Both the position numbers and the translations under genes were made by a program. 64,000 bases of DNA, from contig JAVTVX010000001.1 in NCBI GenBank assembly GCA_033439265.1, positions 20,292,608-20,356,607 on the forward strand. Direction: 5' to 3'. The stretch comes from Dillenia suffruticosa. Lineage: Eukaryota > Streptophyta > Magnoliopsida > Dilleniales > Dilleniaceae. The notes beneath the pieces are model-generated. The model worked only from the letters and a program-made list of their open reading frames with translations. It ran no database searches and was not told the DNA's origin. This document shows, piece after piece, positions 43,914 through 57,600 of the stretch (position 1 is the first letter of the stretch; each line of letters starts with the position of its first letter).

Positions 43914-46900
43914 TGTCTGCAATTAGTACTACAACCACGACTTGTCCATGAGTCTCTCTTACTACTTGTTGTCTTGTGGTGTGTGCTGAATTCTCTCTTT
44001 TTATCTTTTTTAAGTTCAAAGTCTTCTTCTTTTGCGTTTGTCTTTGGTGGGTCTTAGTTTGTGTGGAGAGATGTAGGTGACAAAGTGCTGCTCGGTTGTT
44101 CGGGTTTAGGGAAAGTAATATTGCATTTTAGGGGAATGGTTTGAATTTCAAAGTATATGTAAATTACACTAGTGATTTGGCAATGAGAATTCGGTTTATT
44201 GTGTGTTATTTATCTTATTTTTGTCGATCGCTTTGCATTCATGAACAAAGAAAAATGTTTCATTGAGTCATTTTCTATAAGAATGAATGTGATGTGTTCT
44301 GATTGGCTAGAGCGCGCACGCCCTTCTAAAGGGAATTGACTTGGTGAGGTGGACTAAGAGTATAGAGTATGGGAAACGACTCTTGAAATTGTATGTTTGC
44401 TCAAATGTGTCAAATGTTTGAACAAGTCCATCCGAATCTAAAAGTGAATATAATCTTTTGTGGCTTATAAGCTAGTGTACACAAACCAAAGGCACAAATT
44501 CAATTGTGGTTCATGAGAATCAAGCATTTGCTTTGCTTGCTACCAACGTAGTGTTGCCACTTGGCTTAGATCCAAGATGAAGAAAGATCGTCCCCATTTA
44601 AATGCATCTCTCTGTCTCAATCTTTCAGTCCTGTCTGTTGATTAATATTATTGATCGTTCACAAATTATGTATACTAGACAAAATTATAAAAAAAAAAAA
44701 CCTTTTATTCATAGATTAAAGCAAATTTTATATGTAATGTATACCTAATGGAAAATGAGAAACTAGTAATTAATTTGGTTGTATTACAAGGTCTAGCATC
44801 AGTTGGCTCTATTTAGCCAATGTGGGACAAAGGGTTGGGATTTCACTGCAAAAAATGGAAAACTTTGTCAGGAAAAAGGCAATATGGGAACCAGAAAGCC
44901 ATTCCTTAAATGGGAAAAAAAGACAAGGTTAACTAGATAGTTCCCAAGTGTCACATTGCTAGATAAGGCCCATGCCATGAGAAAAGGAGAGAGATTCAAA
45001 GTGGGAGCACACAAAGCACAGAATTGGAGAACCGTAATCTTACAGAAAGGAGTGTTTTTCATCTTCTTCATGGAAATCAATTAGTTTCTATTCCGCCCAC
45101 CAAATATTAAAGGCAAAAAGCTCTATGGTCCCATGACACTTCTTAATCCACAGATCAATGCTTATATTTTGTAAATTGTGTCATGCTATAGGATATCTTT
45201 GCCAGATTCATTAAGATAAAGCCTCTCTCTTTCTGTTTTGATTCACACCATTGATATCCAAATCTATACTCTAATTAATTCAGTTCGAATATCTACCAAA
45301 ATCCTATTTAGAAAGTAATTTTCTCAGTATAGTATTTTTTTTTATTCTCAAACTTTAAACTTGAGATTTAATTAAGAAATTTAGTATTCCGAATCTCAAT
45401 ATGTAATTGTGAGAAATTTCCTAGGGAGCCCTTGGAGACAGGTTCTAGAAGTTTCGTGCGCCCACTTGCCCATGGTAGCGGGATATAAGGCCTTTAGGAA
45501 AGTGAAAAATTGGCTTTCCCTTCTTTCTTTTTTCTAATGCAAGTAATGGCTAATGGATGAGTTTTTCTTTTTATTGGCATGTTGATGTTGTCCATGTCCT
45601 CTAGCTTTCCTGGGTTTCTTTTGTCTTTCTCTGGTCAGTATGGAGAAAATTACCACGTGATTTTTACAAATTTGGGTCCACTTTTCCCACACAATAATTC
45701 ATTTTAGAAAATATAAATACATATATACATAATTTATATATTTTTAGGGCTTTTTATAGATATTTTATGATTATTTATTTTAATTATTACAACTTCAAAA
45801 ATAAGAATGGAGATCATATTATAAGTGTATATATTTTATGACATCATTTACCTGCACTTAGTCTAATAAGCATAAAAGTAGAGACTTCGATAAAATAAAA
45901 AATTTAAAAGTAATTTTGAAATTTACAACAAATTGAGTCTTAATTTCAAATTTTGATATTCCAATGCAGCACGTCACTAAGAAAAGAAAAAATTTCCTAT
46001 TTTTATCTCTCATATTGTTGATAAAAATTTTACGTTATCTATCAATCTATTACAATCTTCCTCCTTCGCCCGGATTTAAGACCAATAGTTTTAAAAAAAA
46101 GACGCATGGAGTTAATTTTGAAATTTAACTATTTAAAAATTAACTGTTGAAAAATATAAAAATACAAATGTACAATAAAATATACTTAGTCCAATTTGTA
46201 TTAAATTAATCATCAAATGTACATATAATTTTGTTCTCCTACGTGATATGAAGTATAGACTAAGAACACTTGGACATCATTATGTTTTTTTTTTAAATAT
46301 GATCGTAGTAATTTGAATTTTTATTTTTGAAAATTCTTAATATAAAATTAGAAATCTACCAAGAGCAACGCAAGGCCGAAGAGAAGAGGGCAATTACCCC
46401 TTATTTTATATATATATGATTTTGAAAATTAAAATTCTAAATTCCATTTGTGTCATTAAAAATTATAATCTCTGCTTATTTCCTTAAATTAATCTAAAAA
46501 ATAATTTTTTTTTTTAAATATTATGAATATCAATGTGATTAAACACTCTCTTTTCTACTTCCATGCAGTTCTAAAGAGGCAAGTAAAGGTCCAAATATCC
46601 AAAAGAGGACGTGCCTAATGTATTCCCCGAAGCTCTGGGGTGGGAGATCTTTTGAGAGTCTGTTTCCTATTGGAATTCTATTGACACATTAATGGGGTCC
46701 GGAAAATTTGTCACTGAAAGCTCAGGATAAGAGACTTATCAACACGTGCCCATGCAAAAAAAATGTGTCCCTTAGGAAGGGCTTCTTTCTCATCCATTGC
46801 CAGACCTTCCCATTCCTCCCTTGAATGGGCTCTCTCTCTCTCTCTTTCTCTTTCACTCTCCCTATTGAAATGTCACTTCTCTTTTTTGAGGGGGAGAGAG

Positions 46901-48315
46901 AGACAGAGAAGAGAAAGAAGAGGAAAAAGCTCTTTGGAAACTGCAAATATTATCCGAATAAGGGATGGGGCGAGAGAGATCCAAATTGGCTTCTTATGAG
47001 TTTGATTTTGACGGCAGTGAGTCTTTGTTTCTTACCCCTATAGATCTCGTCATGTCATGCCATGCATATCTCCATTTCAATTGGCCTCCAACAATATCCA
47101 CTTCTTTTGGCTTAATATTATCTGCAACCAATGGGTGTTCATGGCTTCTCTATTAAACCACTCTCAACTCCCTCCCGTCACACTTGTCATATGCTAGTTT
47201 TGCTTGGACACAAGCGATGAAAAAGACATAACAATATATAACACACAAGAGTTTCGTATATTTTAGATCCGTAGAATTCAGTAATTTATATTAAATAATA
47301 AAATATAATAAATAGTTTACCGATAGATAGTCGCCCCCTAAATAGGGTCACGATAAACATTCAAATCGAATTAATCGAAATATGACTCTAAATATCGACG
47401 ATGACAACCAAAAAAATAATAATATATAGTTCTAAAAAATAATAGACTATATGAAAGCAACGACTACCATATATACATACTATGATTATAATAAGATAAT
47501 TTAAAAAACATAATTTAACATATTGAGTTTTCTCAAAAAATCTGGAGATACATTATTATTAAATCAAAAAAGTATAAAGCATGAATAATATGCTAAGCAA
47601 ATCTAAAATATGATATATAGTGATAAGTTGATTTTTTATCGCCGTAGTATGGAGCAATTTTGAATTGTAGTAATAATTTTGATTTATTTAGTAATTGTAC
47701 CGAAAAAGTTATCTAATTATATTATATAGCTCTAAACTTATGATTCTTTTATTGTATTATAAAAATAAATAAATAAATAAACAAGTTCTTAAGCTCAAAG
47801 TGGAAGAGTCATGGAAAGGCTAGGCCTTTACCTAAACAAAAAGGAAAATAAAATAAAATCAGCATGGAAAAAGACTCTACCATCATTGAATTCTATAAGT
47901 ATTACTATTTGTTAATAATCATTCATATCGATCGATTATTATTGTGGTGGGGTGCCATAGGAAAGGTGAGGAAGAGCATATGCTCCGAAATTCTAAGAAA
48001 GAATTTTTTGTATATAATTTTAAATATTATTTATCTTCGTGAAAATTATAAATTTTACTATATTCCTCGACTTCGAAATTAAAATTCAAAATATGTATTT
48101 TACTTTATCATTTAATATAAATTTTTTAAATTACCCTTATTAAAGCAATTAGTAACAGAGGGGCATGCATGAACTACTTCAAATAAAGAGAGAATGGAAT
48201 GTGTCGATCAATTTAGCACAATCACATCATCAAAGTTGACATTGACATGAAAAAAAAAGGAAATTAAACTAAAGTAAGGTTATACCTAAAATTCCCTTTT
48301 CAAATTTTTGCGCAA

Positions 48316-48525
48316 TTTACGTTTTTATAATTACATTAAATTTGAATAATTTTGATTTGAATTAAGTTGATCGTTTAAGAGATAAAACTTTTTCACGATT
48401 CGAGCTGACTTATGTCTTTAAGAGATAAATTTTTCTCAAAAACTATTTATCTATATACAATATTTGAATTCAAAATTTTATTTTAAACAAATCAGTATCC
48501 GACCAACGAATCAACTAAGCATTGG
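48316..48525 (-). mobile_element. SINE-like element
   Basis: A reverse-oriented member of the 17251-17428 family, with a partial internal duplication of the AAGAGATAAA segment; plus-strand landmarks AATATTTGAATTCAAAATTT and GAATCAACTAAGCATTGGTC. Confidence 0.5.
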
Positions 48526-48649
48526 TCAGCAATGCACCTTTAATTCCATTCCTTTCATGCATTTGTTTAATGCAGAAGTTCTTGTATAATTCCTTCCCCA
48601 AACTCCTAGGTCCTTTTTTTTATCAAGATGCCCTAAATACACCAAAATC

Positions 48650-48654
<5 letters not shown>

Positions 48655-48698
<44 letters not shown>
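48655..48698 (+). repeat. (AT)n microsatellite
   Basis: About 22 AT units followed by AAGGGGGG. Confidence 0.95.
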
Positions 48699-48701
<3 letters not shown>

Positions 48702-49032
48702 GGGGGATTTGTTCCAAGGATGCCTACCCTTTCATATAATATTTACATTGCAGAATCTCCATTTTCTTCGAGGAAGGTATCCTTTCTAAGTCTTCTTTTT
48801 CCGGCGCCGGCCCTAAAAGCCGAGGCATTAGAAAATTACAAAATGTATGAAGTTTGGTAAAGGGTTTGGCAAATCATGACTTTTTTTACTTAACCCCCCA
48901 TTTTTTTTATTAATGCTGTACTTCATTCCCCATGCCTTTGCACACTAAAGTTGTGTATAAAGCATGAGGATTGGTTAATAGGTTGAAAATTGGAGAAAAG
49001 ATTAGAATATGCGTGAAGAGTGTTCTAACAAT

Positions 49033-49493
49033 GAAAATTATTCTTCCCTATTCACTTTTTTTATATATATATATAAGAGAGAGTCGAATTCAAAACCCGT
49101 AAGGGAAAGGAAATTGTGCCATTTAAACTATAATTCATTCGCATTCTTCCCTATTCTCACTACAAGAATGTACAAAATGCATCATCCTCTAGGGTTGTCT
49201 TTTGTTTGATCATTCTTGTTGTTTTGACCTAAGTGTTTAGAACACCCATGATTTTATAAATTGAAACTATTATTCTTCCCCATTCACCTTTTTTTGGTAT
49301 ATAAGAGGGATTCGAATTCAAAACCTACAAGGGAAAATGGATAGTACCATTCAAACTATAACTCATTCGCATTCTTCCCTATTCACTACAAGAATGTACT
49401 AAATGCATCATCCTCTAGGGTTGTCTTTTGTTTGATCCTCCTTGTTGTCTTGACCTAAGTGTTTAAAACACTCATGATTTTATAAATTGAAAC
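49033..49493 (+). repeat. Tandem duplication of about 230 bp
   Basis: Copy 1 (about 49033-49262) and copy 2 (about 49263-49493) share TCATTCGCATTCTTCCCTAT, CATCATCCTCTAGGGTTGTC and TGACCTAAGTGTTTA in order with few differences. Each copy includes a reverse-oriented short SINE-like segment (B-box-like GGGTTTTGAATTCGACTC in copy 1). Confidence 0.9.
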
Positions 49494-50070
49494 TTACATT
49501 AATCCACACTGCAAATGAAATGAGTCCTGCACAGCATATGACGTACTCCATAAGAGTTCAACTCAGTTTGTTCATTTATATTTATTTAAACAAATCAATT
49601 TTTTTGAACTGGATCACTTATTCTTTCCTTTAACAAGTTAAGTTTAACACAAACATACCTTTTAGACTTAATCTTCTAATTAAGATGTATCGGCATCAAA
49701 ACAAACTAAAATATCATGTGGATGCAATCCTTGATATCCTTCTTTCAGTGCAAGAAACTGATGTCTATCTCTACGTAGGACGTTCAAAGCCACATCGTAT
49801 AAGATTTGCAGACAAGGAACAAATATTGAAAAACTTTGTTAATGCATCAAAGGAACAGCAAACAGGTTCCATATAACAAGCAGGATACAACTTTTCAACT
49901 CTCCCACATATTTTGTAACTTCAGTGTCTACCATATAACAACCGGTTTTAAAGGAACCCCTGTGACATTGAAACTTCATGCCAGGCTCCCAAAAAAAAAA
50001 AAAAAAAACAAAACAAAACAAAAAAACCTTTGAACTTTGAACTTTGAACTTTGCCATGAACACACATTTT

Positions 50071-53000
50071 CTAATTGGTGCAGTCGAACCCATGACAAAT
50101 AGACAACCAGATTACCAGGATCAGAAGAAACAAGATTCCGAAGACCACCAACTTTATTTTCATGTTTTGGTACCACATCTTTCTCCGAACTTGGGACCCT
50201 TGCTTTTTGAATTCTTGGGCCTGAACAACAAAAATTACACAGCTGTTTAGTGAGATTTAACAAGCTCAAATCACAAGAGAGAAAAGAGAAGTAGTTGCTG
50301 CAACAACTCAACTCACATTAGCACGCAGAGTTTCTGTCTTGTCTGCAAGAGTAGTAAGATTTTCTCCTCTTTCAAGAGCCTGACAGAAATTTACATCATT
50401 AGAAATACTTGGAGAAGTTTATTGGTTTTATGTCACAAGACTTGACATGAAACTAATGCCCGTATCTATAGGTGATGTCAACTAAATGGAATCCTATGAT
50501 GGATCTTTTACAGCGAGTCTAGCAAGCAAAATCATGTAAAGTCTAGTTGAATAATAAACATACAAAGACTTCCGACAATGTATTAGCTATCCCAACTAGT
50601 TTCGGACATAGGCCCTAGTCAAGTTGGGTCTCCGTCCAATAAATAAGAACTAACCTTTAGTGAACATACTTTAAATTTCAATATTGGGAATGCTTCATTT
50701 CCTTGGGTATAATCAATGGAGCATCTACCAGAATATGAATTAGGAATTCTTTGGCTCTATAACAATTGCTTCTTGTTTTATTTGAAGAGTTTTAATCGAG
50801 AGGAACTTCAACAAGATACACAAGTGGTGGCTTGAAGAGCATATTTCCCTCTCATAACTACAAGTATAGGGTTCACCCGATACACAAAGTGCTCCCCAGC
50901 TTAGTGTGGTTGTGTGGGGGTAGAAGGAGGATGGATGTATATGTATGCAGCCTTCCCCTCGCATTTTTGCAAAGAGGCTGTTTCCATGCCTTGAAACCCT
51001 CTTTAATGTGCCCTGCAATTTCCCACCCTTTAAAATTCCCCTTGCGCCTCATAACTACAAGTATAAATGAAAATATGTCCTGCGATTCTCCCTTTCTTTA
51101 CAAGTAGTGCAAGCTTTCTCCCATGTAATATTATGTAATTCATTTGGTCAGCATTAAGATTGTATTGCTGTGTATAGAAAAAGAGAGCACATCCCTAAGA
51201 AGGTACTTCAAGCACATGCACTATCCTTCTCGCACTTACCCACTTGCTCTTTTACATAAATGCAACAACCAGGGGGGAATAAATTGAAATCAAAACATGA
51301 CCATGGACATCATTTCACCAATTTATGTACTCGGAATGAAACGAACGGTGTACCTTATCAATATTTTCCATCATGATGCTTTTGACCTCAGAAACTTGAG
51401 CCTTCACTTTTGATAGCTTCCCAATCTCTTCAGCATGGTCAATAACATACTGCATGTGCTCCTTCATAATAGGTCTGTTGATTAAATTCGATTGACTCAC
51501 CAGTTAGATTTTCCGATTCAATACTAAACCCTACCCTCCTCCACAGGCATAGAAAGAGAAAATTTGGGAACAGACTTGTCTCTTTATAAACAATTTTCAT
51601 TTGTACATTACCCAAAATCTTTGTTGAGACTCTTGGCAGTGGCTGTATCTGCTTTACCCCCACCATATCTCTTTTTGAAGTCCGCTCTTATGCGTTCTAA
51701 AAATGCAATGCATAACTGCTTCCCAACAGACTCCTTGGCAACAATGCAATAAGCTGCAAATGGTAAGAGAAAAAATTCTTAGTCACCGAACAAAGTACAA
51801 GCTTATAAATTGGCCTAATATTCCTGACACATGAATGCAGGAAAAAATTATAAAACACCTTATGTAAGTCCAAGAACTCAATAATCAAGATCATATCACA
51901 AACTGAACATACAAAAAGATCCTGTAAAAAATACTCTTGATTTAGAGACCATAAGGCCTGGACCTTTTAAGCAACCATTCAAACCAAAAAAAAAAAAAGA
52001 GCCCTTCTAAGAGTAGTTAAAATTGAATCTCCTGGACAATCTTTACATCCACAAGTACGCTTTCAATTTTCAAAGCATTTTGCTGTTTACATTACAATCC
52101 TTTTATATAAAAATAATTATGTCCTTGACTAACCTCAACTATTCCTTCAAACAAGAATAGAGCTATTTCCAGGCACGAGGACATGTGCATTTGTGCATGA
52201 CCAGACCACATTCTTTATCTCTATGGAAAAGCAAACTATTCTTACCCTTCATCAGTACAAGAGAACAACAAACTGAATGACTCCACAATGTTTTTATTAA
52301 CACTGGGAAGAAGAACATTGAAAGGATTATTCACGAAGAAAAGATGTGAAAAAGATAATTCACAAATCAAAGAGTAAGGTGTATGACGAATTATACAAGA
52401 GACTAGCAACTAAAGAGGGAGAAAGAGAGATTTACAGAATTGTCAAACTAAGAGAGAGGAAAGGAAAAGATCTAAATAATATTAGGTGTATTAAAAATGA
52501 AACCAATAGTATACTTGTAAGAAATGACGATATAAGAAAACGTTAGAGAGATTATTTTAATAATCTCTTTAACGTTGAGAGTACCAAAGAAATAGGGAAT
52601 ATCGCAATACCTATAAAAAAGATTAATAGAGATTTTAAATGTAAGGTTTGTCTCCATGAAATAAAGGAGGCCTTAAAGAGATTGAAAAATAATAAAACCA
52701 TAGGGTCTGATATGGAAATATTTGGGTGAATTTGGTATAGTAATACTAATAGATCTTTTTAACAAAATTTGGCAAATCAAGAAAATATCCAAGTATGAAA
52801 AGAGAGCACACTTGTACCACTATATAAAAATAAAGGAAATATACAAAATTGTTCTAATTACAAAGAAATTAAACTTATAAGTCATACTATGAAGTTATGG
52901 AAAAACGTGATAGAGTACAGATTGAGATTGAAGATAAGTGTCTCAAAATCAATTTAGATTTATATCAAAATGATCCATCATAGAAGCAATTCACTTGTTA

Positions 53001-54587
53001 AGCCATTTGATGGAAACATTTAGAGTACCAAAGAGAGAGTTACATATGGTATTCATTGACCTAAAAAATATATGATAGGCTTCCTAAAAACGTATTGTGA
53101 TGAGCATTAACGAAAAAAGGGATCTTTTTGAAATACATTAATCTTATTAGAGATATGTATAAGAGAAGTGTAACCAATTTAAGAACTTGCAAGGATCTGA
53201 CCGATAGTTTTCCTATTAACATTGGGTTTCATCAAGATTCGACATTAAATATTATTCTTTTTGCAATAGTGATAGAGAAAATAAAAAAAAAAACATTCAA
53301 GGTAAAATATCATAGTGTATGCTGTTTACAAATGACATAATATTAGTCGATAAAACTAAAGAGGGTATTAGCGCTAAATTAGAATTATAGAGGGACATAC
53401 TAGAATCTAAAAAATTTAGATTGAGCAAGCAAAAAAACTGAGTATATGACATGTAGGTTTAGTGGCAATCATCAAAATAGTGAAGAAAAGATTATGTTAG
53501 AAGGAAAAAACATACCAAAAAATGAACGTTTTAAATATCTTAGTTCCATTATTTAGAATGATAGCAATATAGATGAAGATGTAGGTTGGATGAAATGAAG
53601 AAGGGTATATGGAGTTCTTTGCAATCGCACGATACCATTGCATTTGAAGAGAAAGTTCTATAGAATCGTAATAAGACCTATACAATTATATGAGACTGAG
53701 TGTTGGACTATTAAACAGTAACAAAAGTAAAAAATGACTGTAACTGAAATAAAGATGGTTAGATGAATGTGTGAAAAAAACTAAAAAATATAGAATTAAA
53801 AATGAAGAGATACGTAATAAGTTGGGAGTTAATTCAATTGTGGATAAAATGAAAAAATATCATCTGAGGCGGTTTGCACAAATGTAACGAAAACTCAAAG
53901 ACATACGCAAAGGTAAACCATTAAAAACTTAGATGCAAGTTATCCGAAAAGATATAATCATTAAGGATTTAGTTGAAAAGATTATCTTTAATAGGAATGA
54001 GTAACGTAAGAGAAATTTTGCAAATTAAATCATTCGTACAAATTAAATCAATACTTTATTTTTCTACATCTCTCCGATATTTGTCTCTTATGATCAATCT
54101 CAAAATTTGGAATTAAGGTCTAAATTATTATTGTTGTTGTTGTTGTTGAAGAAAATTGAAACACGTACCTCCATTGTGTCCCTTTATGACACTTGCATGT
54201 CAACTGTTTGGACACACCATGTGGTTATTGTGATTCTAGCAAGTGCTGCATTCTTGATGTCATTATTCCATAGATGTTACTCATTAACCATAAAAGGGTA
54301 TTTTCAATATTTCTCCTTAGACTAGTCAAAGGGATTACATTGCATAGCGGGGATGGCAAAGGATTTGACACATGGAGGGTTCAGAGCACAGACCCCAAGA
54401 AATAACAAGTTCAAACTGCACACGAGTGAAGAAAAATCTGGAAAGCGGGATGGCAAAGACGTGAGACATGAGCCTTGTGGGAAGTTGGAGATTGGGAAGT
54501 TTTTTACAATGAGAAAGCAAGGCGCAGTACAGAGAGTTCACAGGGGTTCGCCATGTGGCCAAAAGTATTAATGGCCAAATTGTAAGC

Positions 54588-54630
<43 letters not shown>

Positions 54631-57600
54631 GTGTCTGCACCTCAATGGTAGTAGGTATCGATTCTAATTTTCAGTTGTGCCACACAAGTAGTCGTTGTCC
54701 CAGGAGAACAAGAAGGGCTCCATCCATCTCAACAGGTCTCTAAACCACAATTAATAGACATCCCATGGAATCTTGTCAGACTACTTGACCCACATTATCT
54801 GGCCTAGGAAGGTGATAGACATTCCTGGGTCAGGGTGGAGGGTCTAGGCACTCTTCCTGACATGGCTGCCATGGACATGTGTTTGCCTCCTTTCATTTCA
54901 TCCTTGACATTGACCAAAGATGATTTGATGGTAAAGGACCAACCATAGAATTTATTGTTATAGATCTTCACATTAATTATACACTGGATCCTTGACAGCT
55001 GAAAATTTTTTACAGTTTCATTTACAAGGGAAAAACATCAGAGAGTTCAGCAAAACATAAATTAGTTCAGTGCAAAATGCAAATATTATCATCCCACATA
55101 AATCAAAAGGTAACCCAAATTTCAGGGGGTTTAGGCAAAACAAAGGTCATTTGTATGATAATCAGGTTGAAATAGCCTCATGAACATTCTGTAAAACAAA
55201 TGGCTTGCATAAGCACTGTTCTAGATTGCAGAGTCCCTATTTCACCACATGAGAAGACACAATCCCATGATAACAGCCACTTTACTACTTTGTCTATCCT
55301 TCTCAACAGTTGTGTACGATATGAGTAAAAGTTTATGCTTTCTACAATTTTTAATGCAAATTATGGTTGTTGCACCTTATCTTATTTCATGAATGAATTA
55401 AAAATGAAAAACCTAAAGTAGAATTGTCTTTTCTAACATTTCTCACCCTTGACAGACTCACAATAGCTTGGGAAATATATGTATCTTTTAGGCAAAAAAT
55501 GATCCTCATTCCTCAGCAAGCATTACATATGGCAAGGTTCTGAAGTGGGTGCATTTACAAATGCCACTTAAATTCCAAACCAAATTATCATCAAGTGGCT
55601 CTCCAATTTTTTTTCTTTTTTTTTTGGGGGGGTGGACAGTGGTGGACCCAAGACCCAAAAGCAGGGGTGAAAAAAAATTATAAGATATTTATTCAAACAA
55701 CAAATATGAATTATAAAATTATATTAGAGAATCTAAAATAGTAACATAAAGAAATCCACCATAATATTTTAAAATCAAAAATTGTAATTGAAAACATGTA
55801 TCTTTTTCATGGGACATATAATAGATTTTTCTTCAAATTTGAAAATAGTTTCGGTGGTTAACCGGAGAAAATTGAAAAATGGACATTCTGGTATTTGATA
55901 AATGAAGAAAATATAAAAAGGGAATCAGGGATGTGAAAATAAGAGAGATAGCAGAGAGCTAGAGAAAATGGAAACGGGAGGGGAAAAAGACGAAAGGGAA
56001 AGGAGAGGACCAAAAAAAAAAATGGTTGGGAAGAGAGGCCGAGAGGAAGAGGGAAAGTTGGGGAAAGATTACAAAATATTTTTTATTGATTTAAAACATG
56101 TGATGGTAATGTCATATTTTGTTTTTATTATGTGGTGGGTTTTTAAAAAAAGATTTATGTAAAATTTAGTCAATGAATGAGTTTTAAAAAAGGCAAGTGA
56201 GGGTAAAATTTTAGTTAAGTGAGTACAAAATAAATGTCATAAACACTAATTAAATTTTCAAAAATTGAGAGGATACAATTGCCCACCCTCATCCCTTCCT
56301 ACGTCTCCCTGCCCCCGCTGCGGGCTGGGGGGGGTTTTGTAAATCAGAATAGAAGGTTTACATCCTAGACTGGCACGTTTCTCCTTTACTTATAAAGCAT
56401 GTGAAAAGGACTACAGTCTTAATTAAATCCACAGTATGTTTGCTGGCTGGAGAAATGATGCGATGTGCTTTTGAAGCAAACACAAATATGTTCTTAACAG
56501 GGTGCATAAAGATACTAACAAGAGAAGTATTTGTTTTGGGAGACGTGGAGGGGGAGAAATGAAAGATTTTTAACTAACTAGTTGATCATTTTTTTGCTAA
56601 TAAAATATTAATAGGTGGGGATCTTGAATATCATGAGACAGGTGTCCTTAATGAAAATCTATTGAACTTGCATGAGACTTTCTAACTTCTGGCTTAAGTT
56701 GTGAAAGCTCATATTTCCCTCATTCCTATTATTAAGAATGTAGCAATGTCTGAAGCTAGAGGAAGATGCTCTTGTGGCTTTGCCAGAACCAGAAGTGGCA
56801 CAAAAACATTTTCTAATTGAAGTCATTCTGAATATAGCAATAGGGACTAATGGAGTCTTTTCTTCCATATATAAACTCTTGCCTTACATCACAGGCTGCT
56901 AAAGAATACCCACTTAGCAGGGGATTAAGATATGCAAATCTAGCAACAGACAGTTACAGGGAAACTTAATAGTTAATCCTAGTCAGAGAGTTCAAAATGG
57001 CACCATAATTTGGAATGGTGGAAGTTTGCATGTTTTAGTGGCACTCCCCATTCCATAATGGGAAGGCATGGTATTTATTTTCTCCAAAGCCAAAAGCTTG
57101 ATTTGCTTAAATGAAAATGACATCAGATAGCTAGCATAGATATAATTTGGAGATGAAGCATTCGAAATAGAAGTGGAACTTCTTGGAACAAAGATGTCAG
57201 CTGTCACACAATGGAAGCAGTGAAAATAGATGGAATTAAGCTAATTTTAAATACCTTTATTTTGCTCCCCATCATAAATCCTACGTATGGCCGCAACCAA
57301 GTCAGCCTAAAAGGTGGTCGAGCTCAGTTCCATCAATAATTCACAGAAAATTAACTTGTTTCATTCCCATACCCCAGGAAGTGGGATGGGCAGCAAATGA
57401 CATATGGGGTTCTCTTATATTAGGAAAGAATTTAATTCCTACCTTAAAAGTTATCTGAGATGGTGTGGGTTTCCCACATTTATATACCACTCCCTCCCAG
57501 AAGATTGAGTTGATCGATGTGGGACTTCACATATGTAATTCGGTCCGGTATTCAACTAGTCAAAGCAGCTAAGGTTTCTAACCCATCAACTTCCAGAATG

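Larger units (their letters stand above)
43914..50070. other. Intergenic region between the FPF1-like gene and VAMP724
   Basis: Six kilobases. After the FPF1 3' flank comes AT-rich DNA, a reverse SINE-like piece near 45260-45400, a moderately GC-rich island at 46560-47170 with CT/GA tracts and a short open frame from 46965, SINE body fragments at 47320-47423, a SINE-like element at 48316-48525, (AT)n at 48655-48698 and a tandem duplication at 49033-49493. No gene is supported. Confidence 0.5.

Noticed and set aside
46780-46830. Sequence CTTCCCATTCCTCCCTTGAA, first thought to be a miR482/2118-type precursor
   Set aside because: The match to the mature miRNA is partial, and I see no complementary arm that would form the precursor hairpin.
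49685-49876. Plus-strand frame of 63 codons beyond the 3' end of VAMP724
   Set aside because: It lies antisense to the likely VAMP724 3' untranslated region or flank, has no splice context and no known domain.
54335-54571. Open frames on both strands after the LINE in VAMP724 intron 1
   Set aside because: No homology recalled and no splice sites in suitable phase.
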